Positions 1 to 7,927 of a stretch of 56,900 bases of DNA are shown here, piece by piece (position 1 is the first letter of the stretch; each line of letters starts with the position of its first letter). The DNA comes from Ruminococcus sp. UBA4385. Its GTDB lineage: Bacteria > Bacillota_A > Clostridia > Oscillospirales > Ruminococcaceae. Both the position numbers and the translations under genes were made by a program. Below the pieces are notes generated by a model. It had not been told where the DNA came from, did not search any database, and worked only from the letters and a program-made list of their open reading frames with translations. The stretch is taken from the NCBI GenBank assembly GCA_002391065.1, contig DGRP01000031.1:1-56900 (forward strand), given 5' to 3'.

Positions 1-85
1 GCGTCAGCAAGCCTGCGTCGAATTTAGGCAATCTGACGAAAATCTGGACGGCGCATCTGATGCACAGAGGTCGTGCGGTGTTGCC
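1..85. other. Unassigned window edge
   Basis: No gene, hairpin or T-run that would end the minus-strand operon is visible here. A plus-strand frame stays open from base 3 to a TAA at 87-89, but it has no start codon or ribosome binding site inside the window, so it could be the tail of a gene starting outside or chance. Confidence 0.3.
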
Positions 86-520
86 TTAAAATTCAAGTAA
101 TTCCTGCTCCGATACAAGCTTAAAGCCTGCTTCCTCAAGAGCCTCTACAGCTGCATCATTATTGTCCACCCTGACTATCAGGCAGGCAATATTTCTTGAA
201 GGATTAATAAATGCCGAATACATATACTCAACACTGATGTTATCCTTGTAAAGTGTCTCCATAATGCTTGCCATTCCGCCGGGGGTGTCCTGTGCGGTAA
301 CTGCAATTACATTCGACTGGGTCACGGAGCAGTTATTGGCTTTGAGAACCTTGAGAGCCTTTTCGGTATCGTCAACGATTATTCTCATTATGCCGAAGTC
401 TTTAGTATCTGCTACCGAGATAGCTCTGATGTTTATTCCTGCCTCAGCTATGAAGCCTGTGATTGCTGAAAGTCTTCCTGGTCTGTTTTCTGCAAAAACA
501 GAAAGCTGTTTTACTGTCAT
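86..520 (-). CDS. Tandem ACT-domain protein
   Basis: A 144-residue protein made of two ACT folds, roughly residues 3-70 and 71-140. The first has the typical opening of a beta strand followed by the NRPGRLSAI loop, the second the analogous AQDTPGGMASI loop. ACT domains usually bind amino acids. No catalytic domain is attached, so it is probably a small-molecule sensor. It is the last gene of an operon with paaK-type ligase, iorB and iorA; stand-alone double-ACT proteins are commonly found beside this ligase, so aromatic amino acids or aryl acids are the likely ligands (inference). The ATG at 520 follows an AAGGAGGGG ribosome binding site and starts 13 bases after the ligase stop codon. Confidence 0.85.
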   Translation of the reverse strand: MTVKQLSVFAENRPGRLSAITGFIAEAGINIRAISVADTKDFGIMRIIVDDTEKALKVLKANNCSVTQSNVIAVTAQDTPGGMASIMETLYKDNISVEYMYSAFINPSRNIACLIVRVDNNDAAVEALEEAGFKLVSEQELLEF

Positions 521-533
521 TCTGCTCCCCTCC

Positions 534-1847
534 TTATGCGTTATAAACTTTTCTCTTGTCGATTACTCTCACGGCCTTGCCCTCTGAACGTGGGATAGAC
601 TTTGGCTCGCAGAGTGTGATTTTTGCTCTTATGCCGAGTATCTGATGAATATCGGCGCTAAGCTTTTTCTCCAGCATCTCAACGGATCTGATAGTATCAG
701 TATGCATTTCGTCAGAAAGCTCTACCTTGATCTCAAACGTATCGGTATTGCCGACCCTGTCAACTACGATCTGATAGTTAGGAGTTGCATTGAAGTCCTT
801 GAGAAGAACGGTCTCGATCTGGCTCGGGAATACATTTACGCCCTTGATTATGAGCATATCGTCGCTTCTGCCCATAGGCTTTGTCATCTTAACGAGAGTT
901 CTTCCGCAGGAGCACTTTGCTCTTGAAAGAACGCAGATATCTCTTGTTCTGTATCTGAGAAGAGGGAATGCTTCCTTATCAAGGCTTGTGAATACGAGTT
1001 CACCCTTTGAGCCCTCGGGGAGAACCTCTCCTGTCTCGGGGTTAATTATCTCAGCTATGAAGTGGTCTTCATTTATGTGCATACCATTCTGTTCGGAGCA
1101 CTCAAACGAAACTCCCGGACCGCTTATCTCGGTAAGGCCGAAAATATCGTAAGCCTTTATGCCAAGGCTCTTTTCGATCTCCTGACGCATTTCCTCTGTC
1201 CAGGGCTCTGCGCCGAAGATACCTGCTTTGAGGTTTATATCATTCGGGGTAAGACCCATTTCCTTGAGTGTCTCGCCTATGTATGCGGCATAAGACGGTG
1301 TGCAGCAAAGGATTGTTGCGTTTAAGTCTCTCATGAACTGTATCTGTCTTTCGGTATTGCCCGAGGACATAGGAAGTGTCAGACAACCAACCTTATGAGA
1401 GCCGCCGTGAATTCCTGCTCCTCCTGTGAACAGGCCGTAGCCGTAAGCTACCTGAACAACGTCTTCATTTGTACCGCCTGCTGCTGTGATAGCTCTGGCG
1501 CAGCAGTCCTCCCAGAGGTCTATATCATTCTGTGTATAAAAGGCTACAACTCTCTTGCCTGTTGTTCCGCTGGTAGACTGTATCCTTACGCAGTCCTTAA
1601 GCGGTGCGCCAAGCAGACCATAGGGGTAGCACTCACGCAGATCGTCTTTTTTAAGGAACGGCAGCTTATGTAGATCATCAATAGACTTGATGTCATCGGG
1701 GGTAACACCCTTTTCTTCCATAAGCTTTTTGTAGTAAGGCACATTGTCCCAGACGTGTCTTACCTGCTTGACAAGCTTCTCATCCTGAAGCTTCTTCATG
1801 TCCTCTCGGGACATACATTCAACTTTTTCGTTCCAATACTTTGCCAT
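534..1847 (-). CDS. paaK: Phenylacetate-CoA ligase family protein
   Basis: An adenylate-forming enzyme that would convert phenylacetate or a related aryl acid plus ATP and CoA to the acyl-CoA. The AMP-binding P-loop STSGTTGK lies at residues 91-98, and the C-terminal part has the GRSDDMLIIKGVNVFP hinge typical of PaaK. With the start at 1847 the protein has 437 residues, the usual family length; an AAGGAGGT site precedes this ATG, while the frame stays open 35 codons further upstream without one. Located between iorB and the ACT gene, it probably works with indolepyruvate:ferredoxin oxidoreductase, either in oxidation of aromatic amino acids or, in reverse, in assimilating aryl acids to aromatic amino acids. 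The exact acid cannot be read from sequence. Confidence 0.9.
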   Translation of the reverse strand: MAKYWNEKVECMSREDMKKLQDEKLVKQVRHVWDNVPYYKKLMEEKGVTPDDIKSIDDLHKLPFLKKDDLRECYPYGLLGAPLKDCVRIQSTSGTTGKRVVAFYTQNDIDLWEDCCARAITAAGGTNEDVVQVAYGYGLFTGGAGIHGGSHKVGCLTLPMSSGNTERQIQFMRDLNATILCCTPSYAAYIGETLKEMGLTPNDINLKAGIFGAEPWTEEMRQEIEKSLGIKAYDIFGLTEISGPGVSFECSEQNGMHINEDHFIAEIINPETGEVLPEGSKGELVFTSLDKEAFPLLRYRTRDICVLSRAKCSCGRTLVKMTKPMGRSDDMLIIKGVNVFPSQIETVLLKDFNATPNYQIVVDRVGNTDTFEIKVELSDEMHTDTIRSVEMLEKKLSADIHQILGIRAKITLCEPKSIPRSEGKAVRVIDKRKVYNA

Positions 1848-1920
1848 CGGAACATACACCTCCTTGTGTAATGGGGAAAATTGACGGCGTACCGTCTGTA
1901 TAAGGCTTAGCCTTATACTA

Positions 1921-2502
1921 TCATTCAGCGGCTGCTTCCCTTCCGAGAGCAAATGCTTTTTTATTAAGCTCTAAGAACTTTGGCGGTACGCACTGTTCAA
2001 GTGCCTTCTGCCAAACGTCTTCATCGAACTGCATCTTAGTTGAAACAACGCCCATAAGGACAACGTTCGATGCCTTTGATGTTCCTGCCTGCTCGGCAAG
2101 TGTAAGGGCATCTACTGCGATAACATCTACACCCTTTGCTTTAAGCTTCGGGATAATGTCCTCGGGGTACTTTGCAGCCCCTGTGATAACAGGCATGGGG
2201 TCTATCTGCTGAGTAGATGTAACTATATGGCCGCCCTTTTTAAGGTACTGTACATATCTTGCAGCTTCGAGCTGTTCAAAGCTGATGATGATATCTGCCT
2301 CACCCTTTTCAACTACGGGAGATGCCACGTCGTCGCCGTATTTTACGTATGTAACTACAGAGCCGCCTCTCTGACTCATGCCGTGTACCTCTGAGACCTT
2401 TACATCAAAGTTCTGCGAGAGCAGAACATTACCGATTATACGTGAGGCAAGCAGCGAACCCTGTCCGCCGACGCCCACTATCATGATTGATCTTGTTTCC
2501 AT
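1921..2502 (-). CDS. iorB: Indolepyruvate:ferredoxin oxidoreductase, beta subunit
   Basis: A 193-residue protein of the pyruvate/ketoisovalerate oxidoreductase gamma-type fold. The N-terminal GVGGQGSLLASRIIG segment (about residues 10-24) and the HGMSQRGGSVVTYVKYG segment are characteristic of IorB. It pairs with IorA to convert arylpyruvates plus CoA to aryl-acyl-CoA, CO2 and reduced ferredoxin, in the cytoplasm. Its ATG directly abuts the stop codon of a 53-codon ORF that separates it from iorA, with GAGGTG as the ribosome binding site inside the end of that ORF. A 73-base gap leads to the ligase gene. Confidence 0.93.
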   Translation of the reverse strand: METRSIMIVGVGGQGSLLASRIIGNVLLSQNFDVKVSEVHGMSQRGGSVVTYVKYGDDVASPVVEKGEADIIISFEQLEAARYVQYLKKGGHIVTSTQQIDPMPVITGAAKYPEDIIPKLKAKGVDVIAVDALTLAEQAGTSKASNVVLMGVVSTKMQFDEDVWQKALEQCVPPKFLELNKKAFALGREAAAE

Positions 2503-2664
2503 TTATTTATTCACCTCAGAATTATCATTAGTTTGTTTGTCTTTATCCTTATCTCTGAAATCTCCTCTTAAATACCTGAAAAGTATTATCGGAAGAGTTA
2601 CTGCCGCAACAATGAGGAACGGACAGATGATAAGGACAGTCACTATAATGTTATCCCCGAACAT
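2503..2664 (-). CDS. Small single-span membrane peptide between iorA and iorB
   Basis: A 53-codon ORF that tightly fills the gap between iorA and iorB. It begins MFGDNIIVTVLII, continues as a hydrophobic stretch of about 24 residues (residues 5-29, with two prolines), then turns very charged (FRDKDKDKQTNDNSEVNK). Its ATG sits one base after the iorA stop codon and its TAA is followed immediately by the iorB ATG, so translation is probably coupled to iorA; no strong Shine-Dalgarno is seen. No family is recognised. It could be a membrane tether or regulator of the oxidoreductase. The exact gene-to-gene fit is the main support for it being translated. Confidence 0.6.
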   Translation of the reverse strand: MFGDNIIVTVLIICPFLIVAAVTLPIILFRYLRGDFRDKDKDKQTNDNSEVNK

Positions 2665-2665
2665 A

Positions 2666-4393
2666 TTACTCTACGATAGCATTGAGCTTGCACATCTCTG
2701 TGCAGATGCCGCAGCCTACGCACTGGGTATGGTCGATAACGCTCTTGCCGTCCTTCATTGAGATAGCAGGACATCCGACCTTCAGGCACTGCTTGCAGCC
2801 TACGCACTTGTCGGTATCAACCTTGAGGGCAGGCTTATGCTTAACGTATTTGAGCAGAGCGCAGGGACGTCTTGAAATGATAACGCTGGGCTCTTCCTTG
2901 GCCAGCTCTTCCCTGATGACTGCCTCTGTTTCAGCCATGTGGTAGGGGTCTACCACTCTTACGCTGTTGATACCGAGCGCATGGCAAAGTGCTTCGAGGT
3001 CAACTGCATAAGCAGGGTCGCCTTTGAGGTTCTTTCCTGTGGTGGGGTTCTGCTGATGGCCTGTCATACCTGTGATGGAGTTGTCAAGAATGATGACTGT
3101 TGTATTTGATGCGTTATAAGCAACGTTCACAAGGCCTGTCATACCGCTGTGCATAAAGGTAGAGTCACCGATAACGGCAACGCTCTTCTTCTCGCTTTCA
3201 GCGCCCCTTGCCTTGTTGAAGCCATGCAGTCCGCTGATAGATGCGCCCATGCAGATAGTAGTATCCATAGCGCAAAGCGGAGGTGTTGCACCAAGGGTGT
3301 AGCAGCCGATATCTCCCGATACGGTAACACCAAGCTTAGAAAGGCAATAGAACAGACCTCTGTGAGGACATCCTGCACACATTACAGGAGGTCTTACAGG
3401 TACGGGCTCGTCGAAGGTCTCATACTCGGGCTTAACGCCTAAGATCTTCTCGGAAACTATAGTCTGTGAAATCTCACCGATATAGCCGAACAGCTCCTTA
3501 CCGATCACTTTTACGCCGATGCTGTTACAGTGGTTCTCGATGATGCCGTCAAGCTCCTCGATAACATAGACCTTATCGCACTTTTCTGCAAAGTCTTTGA
3601 TTATCTGTACAGGCATAGGATTAACCCAGCCGAGCTTTAAGTAAGAAGCCTTTGTGCCAAGAGCCTCTTTAGCATACTGATAGGAAATACCCGAGGTAAT
3701 GATGCCTATGGAGGTATCATTTATCTCAAGCTTATTTAGCGGCGAGGTCTCTGCGTACTCGGCAGCTGCTGCAAGCTTATCCTCAACTACGGGGTGACGC
3801 TTGATAGCATTTCCGGGCATCATTACATATTTGCCTGCGTTTTTCTCATAGGGTACCAAGTCCTTCTCTTCCCTGTCGCAGAGCTCAACTGCCGACTGAG
3901 AGTGTGAAACCCTTGTGGACAGACGAACAATTACAGGTGAATCAAACTTCTCCGACAGCTCATAGGCTGCCTTTGCAAACTCCTTGCACTCGCCCGAATC
4001 AGAAGGCTCTATCATCAGGCACTTCGATGCGATAGCATGATGACGTGAATCCTGCTCATTCTGGGAGGAGTGCATACCCGGGTCATCGGCAACGGCAACT
4101 ACCATACCTGCGGTAACGCCTGTATAGCCTGCGGTGTAAAGAGGGTCGGCAGCAACGTTCAGACCAACGTGCTTCATAGCGCAGAACGATCTTGCTCCGC
4201 CTATAGATGCACCGAGTGCTACCTCCATTGCTACCTTCTCATTCGGTGCCCACTCAGCGTATACCTCATCATACTTTGCGATCTCCTCGGTGATCTCTGT
4301 CGAGGGTGTGCCGGGATAAGACGAGACGATCTTACAGCCCGCCTCGTAAAGCCCTCTGGCGAAGGCTTCATTTCCAAGCATTAGCTTTTTCAT
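2666..4393 (-). CDS. iorA: Indolepyruvate:ferredoxin oxidoreductase, alpha subunit
   Basis: A 575-residue thiamine-pyrophosphate enzyme, the usual IorA length. The N-terminal half is the pyrimidine-binding domain (SSYPGTPSTEITEEIA), the middle has the TPP/Mg domain (GDIGCYTLG, then GDSTFMHSGMTGL and the LDNSITGMTGHQ segment), and the C-terminus carries two ferredoxin-type 4Fe-4S motifs (CVGCKQCLKVGCP and CVGCGICTEMC). It would oxidatively decarboxylate aryl pyruvates with ferredoxin as acceptor, or run in reverse. The ATG at 4393 is used because a GAAAGGAAAG site precedes it; the frame extends only to a TTG upstream. It heads the operon behind a good sigma-A promoter at 4464-4492. Confidence 0.95.
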   Translation of the reverse strand: MKKLMLGNEAFARGLYEAGCKIVSSYPGTPSTEITEEIAKYDEVYAEWAPNEKVAMEVALGASIGGARSFCAMKHVGLNVAADPLYTAGYTGVTAGMVVAVADDPGMHSSQNEQDSRHHAIASKCLMIEPSDSGECKEFAKAAYELSEKFDSPVIVRLSTRVSHSQSAVELCDREEKDLVPYEKNAGKYVMMPGNAIKRHPVVEDKLAAAAEYAETSPLNKLEINDTSIGIITSGISYQYAKEALGTKASYLKLGWVNPMPVQIIKDFAEKCDKVYVIEELDGIIENHCNSIGVKVIGKELFGYIGEISQTIVSEKILGVKPEYETFDEPVPVRPPVMCAGCPHRGLFYCLSKLGVTVSGDIGCYTLGATPPLCAMDTTICMGASISGLHGFNKARGAESEKKSVAVIGDSTFMHSGMTGLVNVAYNASNTTVIILDNSITGMTGHQQNPTTGKNLKGDPAYAVDLEALCHALGINSVRVVDPYHMAETEAVIREELAKEEPSVIISRRPCALLKYVKHKPALKVDTDKCVGCKQCLKVGCPAISMKDGKSVIDHTQCVGCGICTEMCKLNAIVE

Positions 4394-4463
4394 AAATCTG
4401 ATCTTTCCTTTCAAGTGGAATATGCGAAGGGCTTAGCTCTCCGCAGTTTTTACATACGAATTT

Positions 4464-4492
4464 ATTATATCACAAAATCCGCCGATTGTAAA
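4464..4492 (-). promoter_or_regulatory. Sigma-A promoter of the ior operon
   Basis: On the minus strand a TTTACA box (4487-4492), a 17-base spacer and a perfect TATAAT box (4464-4469) stand about 70 bases upstream of the iorA start. Confidence 0.8.
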
Positions 4493-4544
4493 GACGTGAT
4501 TTGCAAGTTTTACAAAAATCATATAACATTTTTTAGTAAAACAG

Positions 4545-4572
4545 AAAAACGACACCGAAATCAGTGTCGTTT
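4545..4572 (-). terminator. Terminator of the dockerin/LRR gene
   Basis: A 9-bp perfect stem (AAACGACAC pairing with GTGTCGTTT, 4547-4572) with an 8-base loop is followed on the minus strand by TTCTGTTTT. It lies 17 bases after the stop codon of the dockerin gene and before the ior promoter. Confidence 0.85.
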
Positions 4573-4588
4573 CTGAGATATTCAAAGC

Positions 4589-6001
4589 TCACCAGAGCTT
4601 TTCAATGTTTATCATATGTCTTTTAAGAGCTATAAGGTCGAGAGTATCTATCTTGCCGTTACTGTCAACGTCCATAACTGTAAAGTCTTCGCCTGTAAGC
4701 TTTTTCAAGCCGATCATATGACGCTTAATTGCCATAAGGTCGTTGACTACATCTATCTTGCCGTCAGCGTTTATGTCGCCCTTCTTTCTGCCTTCACCAA
4801 TGAAAGCATAGCGTGCGCCTTTTTCTTCAAAGCATTTATGAGCAGCACTGTCCTTATAGCAGTAATAGGTGGTAGCGTCAGACTGGAATGCACCAAACTC
4901 CTCACCGCCGAAGTCAACTACTGATCTCGGGTATACTACCTTAGTGAGATTATCACAGAGATTGAAAGCACTGATATGTGCCATAGTAACAGTATCGGGA
5001 AGAGTAACGCTTGTGAGCGAATTGCAGAACGCAAATGCGTCATGGTCGATAGACCGGAGCTTCTTCGGCATATTGATATCGGAAAGAGATTCACAGCCGC
5101 AGAAGCAGCTCTCGGGGATAGCTGTGATATTATCAGGCAGGGTCACTTTTTTAAGAGCTGTACAGCTATAGAAAGCAAAATCTCCCAAAGCTGTTACCGA
5201 ATTTGGAAGATTAATAGAAGTTAATCCTGTACAGCCGTTGAAAGCCCCGTTTGAGATCTCTGTAACAGTAGAAGGAATTGTCACCGACCCGAGCGATGTA
5301 CAGCCTAAAAGTGCTCCGCTGCATATTTTTTTACAGTTTTTCGGGATATTAACTGTAGTAAGTGCTGTACAATTCTGAACGATACCGTCAGGTACCTCTT
5401 CAAGGCTGTCAGGTAAAGTGACCTTTTTCAGTGACTGACAGCTATGCAGTATTCCTGTACCAATATCCGTTACTGTTGACGGGAGTGTAAACTTCTCTAA
5501 GCCTGTATTATAAAATGCAAAGGTCCTGATCGAAGTGACCGATGACGGTATAGCAACTGAGCTCAAGGCGGTGCAGTCTTTGAAGGCCTTAAACTCGATC
5601 GTTTCTAAGCCCTCATTCAAGCTGACTGTTTTCAGCGAAGAACAGCCCTCAAAGCACTGTGATGATATAACACGAAGAGAGCTTGGCATAGTGACCGATC
5701 GTAGAGTTGTATTATCCTTAAATGCTTCACTATCAAGCCCGTACACCTTGAGCGTCTGGCTGTAGATAGTAAGCTTCTCGGGAATGACAAGGTTTTGAGC
5801 GTTTCCGTTATACTTTCTTATCCAGACATTGTATTCCTGCGTTGCTTCGTCCATGCTCATAAAGCAGGTAAAGTCACCGATCTCCTCATCAGCACTAACG
5901 GATATGCCGGTATCAAACAGGGTCATGCCCTGCGGCAGAACAGCTGCACCTGCGAATAAAAGTGCCAAAGCACACACAAGGGCAGTAAGTCTTTTTTTCA
6001 T
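4589..6001 (-). CDS. Secreted BspA-type leucine-rich-repeat protein with C-terminal dockerin
   Basis: A 470-residue extracellular protein. Residues 1 to about 38 form a signal peptide (MKKR start, hydrophobic core, ending ISVSA). The body, about residues 85-375, consists of 22-24 residue repeats of LRR_5/BspA type, with recurring cores such as LKKVTLPD and LTSVTIPSSVT. The last about 62 residues are a type I dockerin: two calcium loops (DINADGKID and DVDSNGKID), each followed by a helix containing the IKRHM or LKRHM recognition pattern. The first loop carries one extra residue (VVND before the Leu) compared with the second. The dockerin implies attachment to a cohesin scaffoldin, so this is probably a cellulosome-associated binding or adhesion protein; no enzyme domain is seen. 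Monocistronic, with its own promoter and terminator. Confidence 0.92.
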   Translation of the reverse strand: MKKRLTALVCALALLFAGAAVLPQGMTLFDTGISVSADEEIGDFTCFMSMDEATQEYNVWIRKYNGNAQNLVIPEKLTIYSQTLKVYGLDSEAFKDNTTLRSVTMPSSLRVISSQCFEGCSSLKTVSLNEGLETIEFKAFKDCTALSSVAIPSSVTSIRTFAFYNTGLEKFTLPSTVTDIGTGILHSCQSLKKVTLPDSLEEVPDGIVQNCTALTTVNIPKNCKKICSGALLGCTSLGSVTIPSTVTEISNGAFNGCTGLTSINLPNSVTALGDFAFYSCTALKKVTLPDNITAIPESCFCGCESLSDINMPKKLRSIDHDAFAFCNSLTSVTLPDTVTMAHISAFNLCDNLTKVVYPRSVVDFGGEEFGAFQSDATTYYCYKDSAAHKCFEEKGARYAFIGEGRKKGDINADGKIDVVNDLMAIKRHMIGLKKLTGEDFTVMDVDSNGKIDTLDLIALKRHMINIEKLW

Positions 6002-6033
6002 TTGTATTCCTCCTATAATTTATACTTAAAAAC

Positions 6034-6062
6034 ATTATAACACACAGTAAATCTTTTGTAAA
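6034..6062 (-). promoter_or_regulatory. Sigma-A promoter of the dockerin/LRR gene
   Basis: Minus strand TTTACA (6057-6062), 17-base spacer, TATAAT (6034-6039). The ribosome binding site AGGAGGA follows just before the ATG at 6001. Confidence 0.8.
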
Positions 6063-6085
6063 CAGTTTTTTGAACAAAACAGTTC

Positions 6086-6114
6086 TTTACTTTTTTAGAA
6101 CAATGTGCTATAAT
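6086..6114 (+). promoter_or_regulatory. Sigma-A promoter of the galK-like operon
   Basis: Plus strand TTTACT (6086-6091), 17-base spacer, TATAAT (6109-6114). A GTTCT/AGAAC inverted repeat (6082-6086 and 6097-6101) brackets the -35 box and a further GAAC lies at 6072-6075, so a repressor could bind here (inference). Transcription from this box begins near 6121, which decides the 6150 start of the first gene. Confidence 0.7.
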
Positions 6115-6149
6115 GTACAGTGATATATTGTAACGGAAGGACTGTTTTT

Positions 6150-7388
6150 ATGAAAACATATACACTTGATGAAATCTACACTCAGGACAAGCTGGCTTTC
6201 CAGCGTGAGAGATATGAAAGGGCTGCCGCTGAGTTTGAAAAGCTCTTCGGGGAGAAGCCTACACACTTTTTCTCTGCCCCCGGGCGTACCGAGATAGGCG
6301 GCAACCACACCGACCACAACCTCGGGCGTGTGTTTGCGGCAGGAGTATCTCTTGACGTTATCGCCGCTGTAAAGGCTACCGATGACGGCATTATCACAGT
6401 CAAGTCCGAGGGCTTCCCTGTTGACAAGATAGACTCTGCTGATACCGATGTCAAGGAAGAGGAGAAGAACAGCTCGGCATCACTTATCAGGGGCATGGCA
6501 GGAGGCTTTCTCAAAAACGGCCATAAGATAGGCGGCTTTAATGCTTACACTACATCTAATGTACTTAAAGGCTCTGGGCTTTCGTCCTCGGCGGCTTTTG
6601 AGGTGCTTATCGGAACGATACTCAACGGTCTTTACAACGAGCAGGCTATCTCCGCAGTTGAGGTGGCTCAGCTCTCCCAGTATGCAGAGAATGTGTATTT
6701 CGGTAAGCCCTCGGGCCTTATGGACCAGATGGCTTCATCGGTCGGCAGCTTCATCACAATTGATTTCAAGGACGAAAAGGAACCTGTTATAAAGAAGGTC
6801 GATTATGACTTTTCAAAGTCGGGATATGCTCTTTGCATAGTTGACACCAAGGGCAATCACGCTGACCTTACTCCCGAGTATGCGGCTATTCCGCAGGAAA
6901 TGAAGTCGGTGGCTCAGTTCTTCGGGAAGAGCGTTCTGAGAGAGGTGGACAAGCAGGAGCTTCTTGATAATATTTCGGCTGTGCGTGAGAAATGCTCTGA
7001 CAGGGCTGTGCTTAGAGCTCTCCACTACTTTGATGATAATGAGAGAGTGCTTGCTCAGGCTGAGGCTCTTGAAAGAGGAGATATTGAGGGCTTTTTCAGA
7101 CTGATTAATGAGTCGGGTGATTCCTCATTCAGATATCTGCAGAACATCTATGCTTCCTCTGCACCTGCCGAGCAGGGACTGTCGCTTGCGCTCTACATCG
7201 CTAAGAGCGTTCTCGGAGGCAAGGGGGCGTGCCGTGTTCACGGCGGCGGCTTTGCAGGAACTATTCAGGCCTTTGTTCCTGATGATATGCTTGATAGGTT
7301 CAGTGCAGAGATCGAGAAGGTCTTCGGTAAGGGCTCTTGCTATGTGCTCTCAATCAGACCTGTCGGCGGAGTAATGGTAAGTCTGTAA
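6150..7388 (+). CDS. galK: Galactokinase-family GHMP sugar kinase
   Basis: A 412-residue GHMP kinase, close to galactokinase length. The galactokinase signature is at residues 44-62 (APGRTEIGGNHTDHNLGR), the ATP-binding motif GSGLSSSAA at 141-149, and the third GHMP motif HGGGFAGTIQAF near the C-terminus. It should phosphorylate galactose at C1 for the Leloir pathway. The signature departs from the classic GEHTDY: Asn52 replaces the Glu that contacts the sugar and His56 replaces the Tyr, so another sugar is possible. The ATG at 6150 follows GGAAGG; the frame is open upstream but overlaps the promoter. First gene of a five-gene operon, and no other galactose gene is nearby. Confidence 0.85.
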   Translation: MKTYTLDEIYTQDKLAFQRERYERAAAEFEKLFGEKPTHFFSAPGRTEIGGNHTDHNLGRVFAAGVSLDVIAAVKATDDGIITVKSEGFPVDKIDSADTDVKEEEKNSSASLIRGMAGGFLKNGHKIGGFNAYTTSNVLKGSGLSSSAAFEVLIGTILNGLYNEQAISAVEVAQLSQYAENVYFGKPSGLMDQMASSVGSFITIDFKDEKEPVIKKVDYDFSKSGYALCIVDTKGNHADLTPEYAAIPQEMKSVAQFFGKSVLREVDKQELLDNISAVREKCSDRAVLRALHYFDDNERVLAQAEALERGDIEGFFRLINESGDSSFRYLQNIYASSAPAEQGLSLALYIAKSVLGGKGACRVHGGGFAGTIQAFVPDDMLDRFSAEIEKVFGKGSCYVLSIRPVGGVMVSL

Positions 7389-7398
7389 AGGAGAGGCT

Positions 7399-7926
7399 AT
7401 GCTGGGATCAAAAAAGCAAGTCAGCCTCAGGTTTTCGACCTGCGGTGAGATAATGATAGACGGTCTTCCCTTTTCGTTCGGAGTTGAAAGCTCGGGAAAG
7501 GCTTCAAAGAAGGGGCTTTGCGTTTCTATCTCGGGAGAGGACGTTGACAACGGAAAGATCACGTTCTCGGGACTGACAAGGAACCGCTACATCAAGGGAA
7601 AGCTTCAGCCTGTAAGATACGATTTTAAGCTGACCACCAAGAAAGACGGCAAACGCATTTATCTGGCAAGGTTCCCCGACCTTGACATTCCTGATGCGAT
7701 TGAAACAAAGATGTTCAAAAAGGTCACCGAGCAAGATGTTCTCAACCGTATGAACAATGAAATAAGCTTCAAGGTAACACCGCATTATTCAGGCGAGGAT
7801 ACTCCCGAAGTGATGCTGACGGTATACCCTCTTGAAAACGTGCTGACAGGCTCGGCGGCGGCATGGCTGAAGGTTACGTCTGATACGGATTATTTTCTGC
7901 ATAAGCTTAGTAAGAGGAGGAAATGA
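7399..7926 (+). CDS. Protein of unknown function
   Basis: A 175-residue soluble protein that I do not recognise. It is rich in predicted beta strands and basic residues (FDLTTKKDGKR-like stretches, C-terminal LSKRRK), with no signal peptide, no cysteine pattern and no catalytic motif. It starts after an AAGGAGAGG site 10 bases downstream of the galK-like stop codon and ends one base before the next gene, so it belongs to the same transcript. Confidence 0.75.
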   Translation: MLGSKKQVSLRFSTCGEIMIDGLPFSFGVESSGKASKKGLCVSISGEDVDNGKITFSGLTRNRYIKGKLQPVRYDFKLTTKKDGKRIYLARFPDLDIPDAIETKMFKKVTEQDVLNRMNNEISFKVTPHYSGEDTPEVMLTVYPLENVLTGSAAAWLKVTSDTDYFLHKLSKRRK

Positions 7927-7927
7927 T

